From Synechococcus sp. AG-670-B23 (lineage in GTDB: Bacteria; Cyanobacteriota; Cyanobacteriia; PCC-6307; Cyanobiaceae): 54,495 nt of DNA. Below are positions 28,888 through 36,436 of this stretch, piece after piece. Numbering within the stretch: position 1 is the stretch's first letter; the number at the start of each line of letters is the position of its first letter. The notes below the pieces were generated by a model. The model ran no database searches. It saw nothing but the letters and a program-made list of their open reading frames with translations, and was not told the DNA's origin. The stretch covers positions 1 to 54,495 of the forward strand of contig QCSL01000011.1 in NCBI GenBank assembly GCA_003209165.1. The letters are read 5' to 3'. Made by a program: the position numbers and the translations under genes.

Positions 28888-29058
28888 TTTTTTCGATTGG
28901 TTTTTGCGTCTTCGGCAACGCTCTGAGCAGTAAACAACGTCGTCCCAACAATTTCTCCAGGCTTTGCGCCACTCAAAGGGGCGGGCGCAGACCGGACAAA
29001 TTTTGCTGGGACGGTTTTTTTTTAAACCTCCGTTTGTAGAACCAAAACTCCTCTTCAA
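28885..29058 (-). CDS. DUF2256 small zinc-finger-like protein
   Basis: A 57-residue protein with four Cys in [16 protein letters not shown] and [12 protein letters not shown], plus a conserved Trp-rich middle (CWDDV). This is the DUF2256 pattern, a probable zinc-binding module found in many proteobacteria and cyanobacteria but of unknown function. The only plausible start is TTG 29058, which overlaps the clpP stop as TTGA, so translation is probably coupled to clpP. The basic C terminus (RRRKNQSKK) could bind nucleic acid; that is inference. The stop lies in the shared terminator. Confidence 0.82.
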   Translation of the reverse strand: MKRSFGSTNGGLKKNRPSKICPVCARPFEWRKAWRNCWDDVVYCSERCRRRKNQSKK

Positions 29059-29711
29059 GCGACAGCCTGAACAGGACGCTTGTCTATCACCGAATCAATC
29101 AACCCGTAGTCCGTCGCCTCAGTGGGGGACATAAAGAAATCACGGTCCGTGTCCTTTTGGATGCGATCCAAAGGTTGGCCGGTTCGATCGGAGAGCTCCT
29201 TGTTGAGGCGATCCTTCAGGAAAAGGATTTCGTCCGCCTGGATGCGGATGTCACTGGCTTGCCCCTGGGCACCACCCAACGGCTGGTGAATCATGATCCT
29301 GGAATGCTGCAGGCTGCTGCGCTTGCCCTTTGTGCCGGCGCAAAGAAGAAAGGCACCCATGCTTGCGGCCAAGCCGACACAAACCGTATGCACATCCGGT
29401 TTTATGTGCTGCATCGTGTCAAAGATACCGAGACCGTCGTAGACCGACCCGCCCGGAGAGTTGATGTACAGGTAGATATCTTTTTCGGGATCCTCAGCCT
29501 CGAGGAACAACATCTGAGCCACGATCCGGTTGGCGGAATCACTAGTGACAGCCTCACCAAGGAAGATGATCCGCTCGCGCAGAAGGCGGGAATAAATGTC
29601 AAAGGCCCTTTCCCCCCGGCCGGACTCCTCAATCACAATGGGAATCATCTGAGCATCAGCAGGGTCGAGTAATCCTAACGGCGATGTCTGCGGCGCTAGG
29701 GTTCCGGCCAT
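29055..29711 (-). CDS. clpP: ATP-dependent Clp protease proteolytic subunit
   Basis: A 218-residue serine protease subunit. The catalytic Ser is in [11 protein letters not shown], the His in [11 protein letters not shown], and the Asp near DTDRDFFMS. The axial region [15 protein letters not shown] is conserved. It forms tetradecameric chambers with ClpX or ClpC. The annotated ATG at 29711 lies only six bases from the divergent thf1 ATG. A second in-frame ATG at 29648 ([13 protein letters not shown]) matches many ClpP starts, so the true start may be there. The gene is followed by, and overlaps, the DUF2256 gene. Confidence 0.95.
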   Translation of the reverse strand: MAGTLAPQTSPLGLLDPADAQMIPIVIEESGRGERAFDIYSRLLRERIIFLGEAVTSDSANRIVAQMLFLEAEDPEKDIYLYINSPGGSVYDGLGIFDTMQHIKPDVHTVCVGLAASMGAFLLCAGTKGKRSSLQHSRIMIHQPLGGAQGQASDIRIQADEILFLKDRLNKELSDRTGQPLDRIQKDTDRDFFMSPTEATDYGLIDSVIDKRPVQAVA

Positions 29712-29717
29712 TCATTC

Positions 29718-30377
29718 ATGGACTGCACGTTGGCCGCAAGTCAGACCATCGCCGACAGCAAACGAGCGTTTCATCAGGAATTTCCCCACGTCATAGCACC
29801 GCTTTACCGCCGACTTGCTGACGAGCTCTTGGTAGAGCTGCATCTGCTTAGCCACCAGAGTCGATTTGAAGCCAACGAGCTCTTCAGCGTTGGACTCTGC
29901 ACCGTCTTTGACACCTTCACCAAGGGCTATCGACCGGAAGCCCAGACAGAGGCACTGTTCAGTGCCCTCTGCAACAGCAATGGCTTCGACGCTGCAAAGC
30001 TGCGTAAGACCACCACCTCGTTGATTGACCAGGCCAAAGACATGGATCTTGAGAGCCTCAAGGATTGGCTGTCGTCCCACAATCTCAAAGACGGCAGCCA
30101 CTACTCGCGTTTGATGGCCGTCGGACTGATGACCCTTCTCAAAGCGGGCGCGGCCGATGCCACTGGCTCGGACTCTGAGGCATTGGTTAAACAGAGCAAG
30201 GAACTTGCCGAAAGCCTCGGTTTGCCCTCCGATCGCGTCGAGAAGGACCTAACGCTGTTTGGCTCCAACAGCAAACGGATGGATCAGGCCGTTGAACTGG
30301 TGAAAGAGACAATCGCAGCCGAGAAGCGCAAAAAGGAGCGCCGTTTGGCAGATCAGGCTCAACGCACCTCCAGCTGA
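29718..30377 (+). CDS. thf1: Photosystem II biogenesis protein Psb29/Thf1
   Basis: A 219-residue protein of the Thylakoid Formation 1 family, needed for photosystem II assembly and FtsH complex stability in cyanobacteria and plants. Characteristic segments are TIADSKRAFHQEFPHVIAPL near the N terminus, RRLADELLVELHLLSHQ, YDP-like VFDTFTKGYRPE and the helix SRLMAVGLMTLLK. The C terminus is a charged coiled coil (KETIAAEKRKKERRLADQ). It sits near clpP and ftsH, so proteolysis and PSII quality-control genes cluster here. The 3' end overlaps the opposing broken gene by 19 bases. Confidence 0.93.
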   Translation: MDCTLAASQTIADSKRAFHQEFPHVIAPLYRRLADELLVELHLLSHQSRFEANELFSVGLCTVFDTFTKGYRPEAQTEALFSALCNSNGFDAAKLRKTTTSLIDQAKDMDLESLKDWLSSHNLKDGSHYSRLMAVGLMTLLKAGAADATGSDSEALVKQSKELAESLGLPSDRVEKDLTLFGSNSKRMDQAVELVKETIAAEKRKKERRLADQAQRTSS

Positions 30378-31056
30378 AGCCGAATCCAGCCGGGCTGTTG
30401 CTGCTTCTGCAGTGAAGTCATCTCGAGCTCCAGCTGAGATGCGTTGCGAATCACCCGCGGCCAGTCCGGTCCGAGCCAACCCAGCCGAACCAATTCATTC
30501 GGTTGCCCTTGAAGGCGCAGGCGCTGTTGACCCAGCCGTTTAATCGGGGGAGATCCGAACACTGGGATATGCCCAAGGGAAAGCAGCAGCTCCCGCTTAC
30601 CTTGTTTCTCGGGCCCGAGCGACCATCCACCACGGGGATCACCCTGAGAGTCGAGCCAAACATCGACGACACGGTTGGAGGGCCTACCGTTCGGCATCAA
30701 AAGGGGGTGATGCTCCCGTTTAAAACCACGCTGCAAAAAGGCTCCAGCGACAGAATCAAGACTTCGCTTGAGCCTGTCGGTTTGACCAGCTGCCGCATCA
30801 ACCTGGCTTGAACTGAAGCCTGAAAGCGACCTGCCTCGAGCGCGTCCACCCGCAAAGCGACAGGCGCAGCGAGCAGAACATCGCGCAACTCCCGCTGCAG
30901 TCCATAAAGGCTATCGAGTTGCTCAGCGATCAATGGATTTTTGAAGAAGGATCCCAGCAGCTGCTGCAGGGCAACGCTGTTGAGCTCCAGATAGGCCGAA
31001 GACGGATTGAAGGGACCGTGATTCGCTTGGCATTTCACCTTGGTGCTGGAGGCCAT
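30359..31056 (-). pseudogene. Unrecognised gene interrupted by a one-base frameshift
   Basis: Two minus-strand frames together make one protein-like sequence of about 230 residues. The first runs from ATG 31056 (MASSTKVKCQANHGPFNP) through ALRVDALEAGRFQASVQARL. The second continues with DAAAGQTDRLKRSLDSV, GAFLQRGFKREHHPLLM and SNRVVDVWLDSQGDPRGGW to the stop at 30359. The switch is near 30797-30802, where one missing base in GTTGAT would restore QARLDAAAG. The second frame has no ATG/GTG/TTG before 30736, so it is unlikely to be an independent gene. Even further upstream, a third frame looks coding for a few codons (LSVALQGDRLIGL). I do not recognise the family. It could be a real mutation or a sequence error. 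Confidence 0.55.
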
Positions 31057-31229
31057 AGGCCAATCAGCCGATCTCCCTGCAGCGCAACACTTAGACAGCC
31101 GTGGGACACGCTGGCCATGGTGGAAAAAAGGAGACCTCTGATCGCAGCCAAGCTCTACGGTTGCCACCGAACAGCCGTTTCGCTACTCAGCAGCAGCAAG
31201 CAGCTCTGCTCCAGGAACAAAGGATACCG

Positions 31230-31613
31230 TTACTTCAGCGTCGGTAGTTGTTCAAAACTGCTGCGGTGCAGTTCATAAGCAAACAGCAGATCGAGAGAAG
31301 ACGGATCCGATGCATTCGGAAGGGCCAAAACGGGCTCACCGTCATCCAGCCAGATCAGCCACCAGATCCCCCGTCCATGACCCGTCCAGCGATCAGGGGC
31401 TACGGAAGGAACAAGACACTTTTTCCAGACCTGCGGCACCGGTGCAGAGAGGTCATCCTCTAAGCTCTGAACCAACCGAACCCGGCGGCTGATCGCAAAG
31501 AGATCCGCAGTTCCACGGAGATTCAGCGAAGGACGCTGGCTGGACGTGCCGAGATAAACGACAGGAAAATAAGCAGAGCCCCAGAAGGAGGGCTGTGCAA
31601 GGGTGAGCTCCAT
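31230..31613 (-). CDS. Hypothetical protein downstream of petN
   Basis: A 127-residue protein with no signal peptide or clear membrane helix. It is rich in aromatic residues (QPSFWGSAYFPVVYLG, GRGIWWLIWLDDGEPVLAL) and ends FAYELHRSSFEQLPTLK. I do not recognise the family. The frame is open upstream, but ATG 31613 avoids overlap with the small membrane-protein gene that ends at 31634. It shares strand and tight spacing with petN and that small gene, so it may belong to one transcript. Confidence 0.6.
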   Translation of the reverse strand: MELTLAQPSFWGSAYFPVVYLGTSSQRPSLNLRGTADLFAISRRVRLVQSLEDDLSAPVPQVWKKCLVPSVAPDRWTGHGRGIWWLIWLDDGEPVLALPNASDPSSLDLLFAYELHRSSFEQLPTLK

Positions 31614-31633
31614 CCGGCTGAAGGTTGAAGCAA

Positions 31634-31762
31634 TCAGGAGGAGGGTTTGCTTGAACCCTGACGGCGGCGACGGTCTCTCCATTCGATCGTTGAGAGATAG
31701 ATCACGGCAACGCTGACGAACAAAAGAAGCATTGCTGCCGTAACCGCAAGGGTCTGGCTCAT
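31634..31762 (-). CDS. 42-residue single-helix membrane protein
   Basis: ATG 31762 opens a 42-residue product with one strongly hydrophobic helix, LAVTAAMLLLFVSVAVIYLS, followed by a short charged tail, TIEWRDRRRRQGSSK. It sits 29 bases behind petN on the same strand. Its size and layout resemble the low-molecular-weight subunits of photosynthetic complexes, but it matches none I know by sequence (not PsbM, PsbX, PsbY, Psb30, PetG, PetL, PetM, PsaI or PsaX). The topology prediction, inferred from the basic tail, is a cytoplasmic C terminus. Confidence 0.62.
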   Translation of the reverse strand: MSQTLAVTAAMLLLFVSVAVIYLSTIEWRDRRRRQGSSKPSS

Positions 31763-31791
31763 GAAGGGTGCGTCTTGCAGCACAGATTCGA

Positions 31792-31893
31792 TCAGAAGTT
31801 CAGAGTGCCGTCACCGTTGCGTCCCCAAACGACCATTGCGATGGAAAAACTGAACATGGCTGCCAAGGACGCCCAACCCAAAGTGAACAACAT
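31792..31893 (-). CDS. petN: Cytochrome b6f complex subunit PetN
   Basis: A 33-residue single-helix protein, the smallest cytochrome b6f subunit. The sequence [20 protein letters not shown] followed by [13 protein letters not shown] matches PetN, with the conserved GW and WGRNGDG at the helix end. The coding region is only 102 bases. It stabilises the b6f dimer in the thylakoid membrane. It is divergent from clpS (72 bases between starts) and is followed by an unnamed 42-residue membrane protein. Confidence 0.93.
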   Translation of the reverse strand: MLFTLGWASLAAMFSFSIAMVVWGRNGDGTLNF

Positions 31894-31965
31894 GCTCTTG
31901 ACCACTTGACTGTTGAGATCCTACCTAGGGTTCGACATCTTTTCGTCCTACCGGAGGCAACTGTC

Positions 31966-32262
31966 ATGACCAGCTCCAGCCCCGGTTCATCAGCAGTGCT
32001 AGAGCGCAAGGAAACGACCCAGCGCTACCCCCAGGCTCGTGTGATTGTCCTGGACGACGATGTGAACACGTTCCAGCACGTGGTGGATTGCCTACGAAGG
32101 GTCATTCCGGGCATGAGTGAAGACAAAGCCTGGAATCTCGCCAACAGGATTGATGGGCAGGGTTCGGCTGAGGTTTGGTGTGGCCCCCTGGAGCAAGCCG
32201 AGCTCTACCACCAGCAGTTGCAGGCTGAGGGATTAACGATGGCGCCTTTGGAGCGCTACTGA
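31966..32262 (+). CDS. clpS: ATP-dependent Clp protease adapter ClpS
   Basis: A 98-residue N-degron adapter that delivers proteins to ClpCP. The core begins at ARVIVLDDDVNTFQHVVDCL, where NTF and the adjacent acidic residues form the ClpS signature. It continues EDKAWNLANRIDGQGSAEVW with the usual A/H cluster. A short N-terminal tail (MTSSSPGSSAVLERKETTQ) is unstructured, as in the family. GGAGG lies 11 bases before ATG 31966. Cyanobacteria have ClpS1 and ClpS2; this can be either. clpP is 2.3 kb away. Confidence 0.92.
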   Translation: MTSSSPGSSAVLERKETTQRYPQARVIVLDDDVNTFQHVVDCLRRVIPGMSEDKAWNLANRIDGQGSAEVWCGPLEQAELYHQQLQAEGLTMAPLERY

Positions 32263-32263
32263 G

Positions 32264-32491
32264 TCAAGCCGCCGGCTTGCGGCTTGCTTTGGTGAGTCGC
32301 AGCAGATCAGCCACCTGCAGATGATTGAGCTTCTCGTCCATCACGAAACGCACCACACGACCAGGGCACAAGGCCAGACCACGAACCTCCGTTCCGTGCA
32401 CCTCAGCGGTGAGCATGCGGGCCTGGGGGCCGCATGCAACCTCCAACGGTCCGCTGATTGCGTGGCGGAGAGTATCAACTGATTTCAGCAT
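32264..32491 (-). CDS. Hypothetical protein next to clpS
   Basis: A 75-residue soluble protein: MLKSVDTLRHAISGPLEVAC, then HGTEVRGLALCPGRVVRFVM and a basic C terminus. It is convergent with clpS (one base between stops) and divergent from the DUF2103 gene with 35 bases between starts. The composition and codon use look coding, and the small gap fits a real gene. I do not recognise a family. A GTG precedes the ATG by one codon. Confidence 0.65.
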   Translation of the reverse strand: MLKSVDTLRHAISGPLEVACGPQARMLTAEVHGTEVRGLALCPGRVVRFVMDEKLNHLQVADLLRLTKASRKPAA

Positions 32492-32526
32492 CACAGCCCC
32501 GGAACGCTGTCTCCGGCATAGCCAAA

Positions 32527-32847
32527 GTGGCTAACTTTCACCAGTTCTCGGGTTTTCGTTTAGCTTTGGGCCGGATCGTTATCACCCACAGCACCTATGT
32601 GGACGGCTTGATCCCATGGCTGAAGTCTCTATCCCTTGAAACTGACATTCAGACAATTACGCCTGCCGTGATCAGTCGGGTGCGAGGCCGCAGTCCCGAA
32701 CTTCAGCTACGGGTGTCCACACCGATCCAAGGTGGATACAAGCTGGTCGCACGGAAAGGGAGTTCAGCCCAAGAGGTTTTTGTAGTGACGTCCAAGAGTC
32801 GCCTTGAACTGGAAAAGGCTGTTCTGGATCACCGCCCCAGACGCTAA
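32527..32847 (+). CDS. DUF2103 protein
   Basis: A 106-residue protein of DUF2103, a small predicted metal-binding family of cyanobacteria and archaea. The core GRIVITHSTYVDGLIPWL, ITPAVISRVRG, LRVSTPIQGGYKLVARKGSSAQEVFVVT is characteristic, including the conserved HST. Start GTG 32527 (encoding VANFHQFSGFR) matches the family N terminus better than the longer open frame. No function is known. It is divergent from the 75-residue hypothetical gene. Confidence 0.8.
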   Translation: MANFHQFSGFRLALGRIVITHSTYVDGLIPWLKSLSLETDIQTITPAVISRVRGRSPELQLRVSTPIQGGYKLVARKGSSAQEVFVVTSKSRLELEKAVLDHRPRR

Positions 32848-33245
32848 TAGGATCGACCTTGTTCGAATCCAGCAGCCCGACAAGCCTCAGGATGCCCATG
32901 AGCAACGCTGGGTTCACGGGCACACAGATCAGCCCAATCAGAACGCTTAAAACATTTGGGAAGGATGGCCCGGCATGCGATTTGAGTGTCATCCGGCAAG
33001 AAGGTGACAGCACCTGCAGTGTGGTTGCTGGAACGATCAGAAATAATCACACCTGCCATCAGCACGAAGACAGGCGAAAGCAATGAAGCAAACAATGAAG
33101 GTTGAACAGTCAAGCGATACAGCAAGAGTGTATTCTGAAAACAATGGCAGAAGCAAAGTTCAGATCGAAAGATAATAAAATTCAGCTTTTCATCATTTAG
33201 CCCTTGCTCAGAAACGTGAATTTATTGAAGCAATGCACAAGGGCA
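32848..33245. other. Gene-poor stretch after the DUF2103 gene
   Basis: About 400 bases without a convincing gene. Two overlapping minus-strand frames contain hydrophobic runs (SLFASLLSPVFVLMAGVIIS in one, FPNVLSVLIGLICVPVNPAL in the other) that could be the remains of one small membrane-protein gene broken by a frameshift, but neither frame is convincing alone. The right half is AT-rich. Confidence 0.4.
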
Positions 33246-33398
33246 TCACTCATTAGCATCAGATGCAGGTATTTTGAATTCCATAAACAGTGCCTCTGCA
33301 CCAGAATAGTCTTTCTTTTCACGCAAATAAAATACCTGGGCTTTCCACCAATCCCAGGTTTCTATTTGAATGAGCTCATCCAGGCTTGGATCACGCAT
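33246..33398 (-). CDS. 50-residue Trp-rich conserved-looking small protein
   Basis: ATG 33398 encodes 50 residues, MRDPSLDELIQIETWDWWKA followed by QVFYLREKKDYSGAEALFME and a short tail. The mix of amphipathic helices, the WDWW cluster and the balanced charges look like a true soluble protein. An in-frame TAA lies 24 bases before the ATG, so the start is fixed. The flanks are AT-rich and otherwise empty. I do not recognise a family; a role cannot be inferred. Confidence 0.6.
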   Translation of the reverse strand: MRDPSLDELIQIETWDWWKAQVFYLREKKDYSGAEALFMEFKIPASDANE

Positions 33399-33526
33399 AG
33401 CAGCACTGAAACCATCTAAATGTTAAGGACTGTCAAAGCACTTACAAGCTTTGTTCACACAGCAGTAAGCATCATCGACTACACAACCGCACAAGATTAG
33501 CCTTTGTTGTTTCCAGTTATCGAGCC

Positions 33527-33739
33527 ATGCCCCTAGAAATTGCCGTCAAGCAAGGGCAACAAACAACAAGGAGCATGGGCTGCTTCGACGAACTTGAAGA
33601 TGCTCTGACTGAATTCAACAGATTGATCAACCGTCGAAATTGGCATCAAAGCGTGACCACCATCGCGCTGACCGACACCGACAAAAACAAATGCCTTGCC
33701 CAATACGCATTACAGGAGTTCAACCATTCCGAAAACTAG
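33527..33739 (+). CDS. 70-residue hypothetical protein
   Basis: ATG 33527 opens a 70-residue product beginning MPLEIAVKQGQQTTRSMGCF and continuing with an amphipathic helix DELEDALTEFNRLINRRNWH and an ALTDTDKNKCL segment. It is small and soluble with two Cys. The sequence looks coding, but no family is recognised and no ribosome-binding site is clear. It stands alone in an AT-rich region between the 50-residue gene and purK. Confidence 0.5.
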   Translation: MPLEIAVKQGQQTTRSMGCFDELEDALTEFNRLINRRNWHQSVTTIALTDTDKNKCLAQYALQEFNHSEN

Positions 33740-34287
33740 GCCCAAAAAGCTACTATGAGGCGAAACAGGGGAGAATTATTCAAAAACTTCTTCCCCAATC
33801 AAGACAAAAAGATTTTAGAGTCCGGACAAAACAAAATTGCAGGATGAACGGCAAGATTTTGGTGATCGGCATCGGTTGATTCTTCCTTTTATTTTTTGTG
33901 ATCGAGTCTTGGTTGATGAGGGATGTACCACATTGAATCATGGGCGAATCGCGCCTAAAATCAACTAGACTAGACATATGAATGACTGAACTTAAACAGA
34001 TAAAATCTTTGGAGATATCCATTCAACGCTTAAAGATAATGTTTTGCCTATGGTTTGGATCAGATCCAAAGCTTCGGCCACTCAAATAAATGAAAAGGGT
34101 GAACCACCATGCCGTGCGAGCCCCAGTGGTCGACCTGGAAGAACCAGAAGGGGCGACAAAGTGGGGTTTCGTTTCCGGCTGCATGGCCGGTCTACGTCAC
34201 CGTCACGACAGTCTCCCCAAGTCGAAAGAGAGTCAGATCAGAGCACTAGAAAAAGGCCGTCACCAACACAGCAGTTCATGTTCAATC
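33740..34287. other. AT-rich, gene-poor stretch before purK
   Basis: About 550 bases with no certain gene. It holds a short hydrophobic frame at 33844-33936 that reads through a TGA (reported in the findings). A plus-strand frame from 34090 contains VVDLEEPEGATKWGFVSG but runs on antisense into purK, so it is not accepted as a gene. Confidence 0.5.
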
Positions 34288-35448
34288 CTAGTCGGGACTC
34301 TGGCTTTCGAGCGGCCAAATCCGGCGAATGGCGGCAAGTGCAGAGTCGGCCTCATCGCGCCGCTTAAGAACCGAGTCACCTTCAAGCAACACCGTCACGT
34401 GCCCCATCTTGCGCCCCAGTGTTTCAGGTGACTTGCCATACCAATGCAGGTGAACCTCCGGCATCGCCTCCAGAGCCTCAAGCCGCTGGTCCAAGGGAGC
34501 GTGGCGCTCTGGATCCAACCCAAGCAGATTAACCATCAAGGCACCGCGGCTTTTGAGCTCGGGCTCTGGCACGGGAAGACCAGCAGCGATGCACAGTTGC
34601 TGATCAAACTGACTGCTAGTGCAGGCCTCGATCGAGAAATGACCGGAGTTGTGGGTGCGAGGGGCTATTTCATTCACCTGCAGGCCGGCTGGCCCATAGA
34701 AAAACTCCAGAGCCAACACGCCCACGTAACCGAGCTTCGTCATTAGTGACGCAGCAACGTTGTACGCCAAGGCCGCCACTGAGGGATCGACCGGTGCAGG
34801 TGCCAGAACCCAGTCACATACTTGATTGTGCTGGTTGGTTTGCACCAAGGGGAAGTGGCGGATCCGTCCGTGCTGATCACGGCTGACCACGAGAGCGAGC
34901 TCCAGCTCGTAGTCCACCCAGGATTCAAGAAGCCAATCGTCGGCAGGGACGGCCCGCAACAATTGCGCTAGGGCATCGATATCGCGCAACACCACCGTGC
35001 CCTTGCCGTCGTATCCCCCCCGGCAAGACTTTGCCATCACCGGAAAGGTCCAGCCCTGAGGAAGCGCAGGTTGAGCCCTGGAGATCAAACTCAGCGGACA
35101 CCAAGGTGGGCTGGAGATCGCGAGGTCGTCGAGCAGCTGACGCTGCGACAGCTTGTCGACCAGAGGCGAGAGCGCAGCCAAGGAGGGCCGAAATCGAAAA
35201 CCCTGCTGCTCCAGTGGAAGAAGGGCGTCGATATTGACCCACTCGTTCTCGAAGGTGATGCCGTCGCAGCCAACCACCAGCTCTCGGGTTCCAGCCACAT
35301 CCGTCGGATTCGCCGCAACGAGCCGCGAGGCCAACCCAGCGGCGGGATCGGCGGGATTTGATGTTTGAACGGCGATTGAAACCTCCCGCTGCGAGGCGGC
35401 CTGCACAAGCATCCGAGCCAGCTGACCACCTCCAACAACGCCGATCAT
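34288..35448 (-). CDS. purK: 5-(carboxyamino)imidazole ribonucleotide synthase PurK
   Basis: A 386-residue ATP-grasp enzyme that carboxylates aminoimidazole ribonucleotide in purine synthesis. The start MIGVVGGGQLARMLVQAA is the family hallmark. ATP-grasp elements include VMAKSCRGGYDGKGTVVL, LLESWVDYELELALVVSRD and the metal-binding LQVNEIAPRTHNSGHFSIEA. The frame is open to 35526, but ATG 35448 matches homologues and avoids overlap with the upstream permease gene. Length is normal. The gene may share a transcript with the permease gene (52-base gap). Confidence 0.95.
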   Translation of the reverse strand: MIGVVGGGQLARMLVQAASQREVSIAVQTSNPADPAAGLASRLVAANPTDVAGTRELVVGCDGITFENEWVNIDALLPLEQQGFRFRPSLAALSPLVDKLSQRQLLDDLAISSPPWCPLSLISRAQPALPQGWTFPVMAKSCRGGYDGKGTVVLRDIDALAQLLRAVPADDWLLESWVDYELELALVVSRDQHGRIRHFPLVQTNQHNQVCDWVLAPAPVDPSVAALAYNVAASLMTKLGYVGVLALEFFYGPAGLQVNEIAPRTHNSGHFSIEACTSSQFDQQLCIAAGLPVPEPELKSRGALMVNLLGLDPERHAPLDQRLEALEAMPEVHLHWYGKSPETLGRKMGHVTVLLEGDSVLKRRDEADSALAAIRRIWPLESQSPD

Positions 35449-35500
35449 CGTGTCCGAGCTGTCTTTCGCAGCTTGCCACTCTGCAGGGCCAATGACAGCG

Positions 35501-36436
35501 TCAGATGAATGGGCGGTCGCCGGCAAAGGCCAACCGGATCATGGTGAAAAGCAACACAAGCAGGAAAAGGGACAAGCCCAATGTGCAGGCGTAGCTGATC
35601 TCCAATTCAGCAAAAGCCTGGTCATAGACGTAATACACGATGGTTCGCGTGGAATCTGCAGGACCTCCCTGGGTCATCAGGAACACCTCCTCGAACACCT
35701 TTGTGGCCGCGATCGATGACACCACAGCAACCAGGGTCACGTAGGGACTCATCAAGGGCAGGGTGATGTCGAGATGCTTTCTCCAGCCATCGCTGCCATC
35801 CAGCTCGGCTGCCTCATAAAGCTCCTTAGGAATGCCCTGCAGACCAGCCAGGAAGATCACCATGTAGTAACCGAGTCCCTTCCAGAGAGTCACCAACATC
35901 ACGGCGGGCAGGGCCAGCTGAGGCATGGTTAGAAAACCAATGGGGCTGAAGGAATCGCCGAGAAGGGCGCTCAACCATCCATTGATCAATCCGTTCTCGG
36001 CATAGAGCCAACGAAAGGCGATCGCTGCAACAACGATCGACACCAGCACAGGGGTGTAAAAGACGCCCCGCAGGAGGGAACGACCTGGCAGCCCCTGGTT
36101 CACCAACACCGCCAGCGCCAGGGCCCCAAGAACGATTGGCGGGACCACTCCGATCAGATAGAGAAAGGTGGTGACCAGCACCTGCCGCGCCATCGGATCC
36201 GACAACAAGCGTTGCAGGTTGGCCAAGCCCACAAAACGTAAGGGCTCAGTGACATCCAGCCCAGTAGCGGTGAAACTCATCAACAGGGCCATCAGGGCCG
36301 GCACCAGCACCGACAAACTGATCAGCACCACCGCCGGCAGCAGGAACGCCCAGGCCGAAAGAGAGTTGCGCACTGATCTCTCGCGCACTGGACCAGCGAC
36401 ACTGTTGGGAGAGTAGGTGGGTTCCAACGGTTTCAT
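35501..36436 (-). CDS. Orphan sugar ABC transporter permease (UgpA/MalF type)
   Basis: A 311-residue permease with six helices after a cytoplasmic leader ([20 protein letters not shown] begins the first). The EAA loop is [20 protein letters not shown], and [20 protein letters not shown] matches sugar permeases. No matching second permease, binding protein or ATPase is next to it, so it is an orphan in this window; its ATPase could be the GgtA-like one at 14.7 kb, but that is speculation. ATG 36436 overlaps, on the other strand, the aroB ATG at 36435 (sequence CATG). Confidence 0.87.
   Translation of the reverse strand: MKPLEPTYSPNSVAGPVRERSVRNSLSAWAFLLPAVVLISLSVLVPALMALLMSFTATGLDVTEPLRFVGLANLQRLLSDPMARQVLVTTFLYLIGVVPPIVLGALALAVLVNQGLPGRSLLRGVFYTPVLVSIVVAAIAFRWLYAENGLINGWLSALLGDSFSPIGFLTMPQLALPAVMLVTLWKGLGYYMVIFLAGLQGIPKELYEAAELDGSDGWRKHLDITLPLMSPYVTLVAVVSSIAATKVFEEVFLMTQGGPADSTRTIVYYVYDQAFAELEISYACTLGLSLFLLVLLFTMIRLAFAGDRPFI

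Noticed and set aside
32860-32885. A T-loop-like GTTCGAATCC
   Set aside because: Flanking bases do not pair as a T stem and no acceptor or anticodon arm is found.
32672-33125. Two overlapping minus-strand frames with hydrophobic runs
   Set aside because: Each alone is unconvincing, and the left one runs antisense through the DUF2103 gene; at best a frameshifted remnant.
34044-34431. Plus-strand frames with VVDLEEPEGATKWGFVSG
   Set aside because: They continue for 80-144 bases antisense into purK, and the second half is low-complexity; a truncated small gene cannot be excluded but is not supported.
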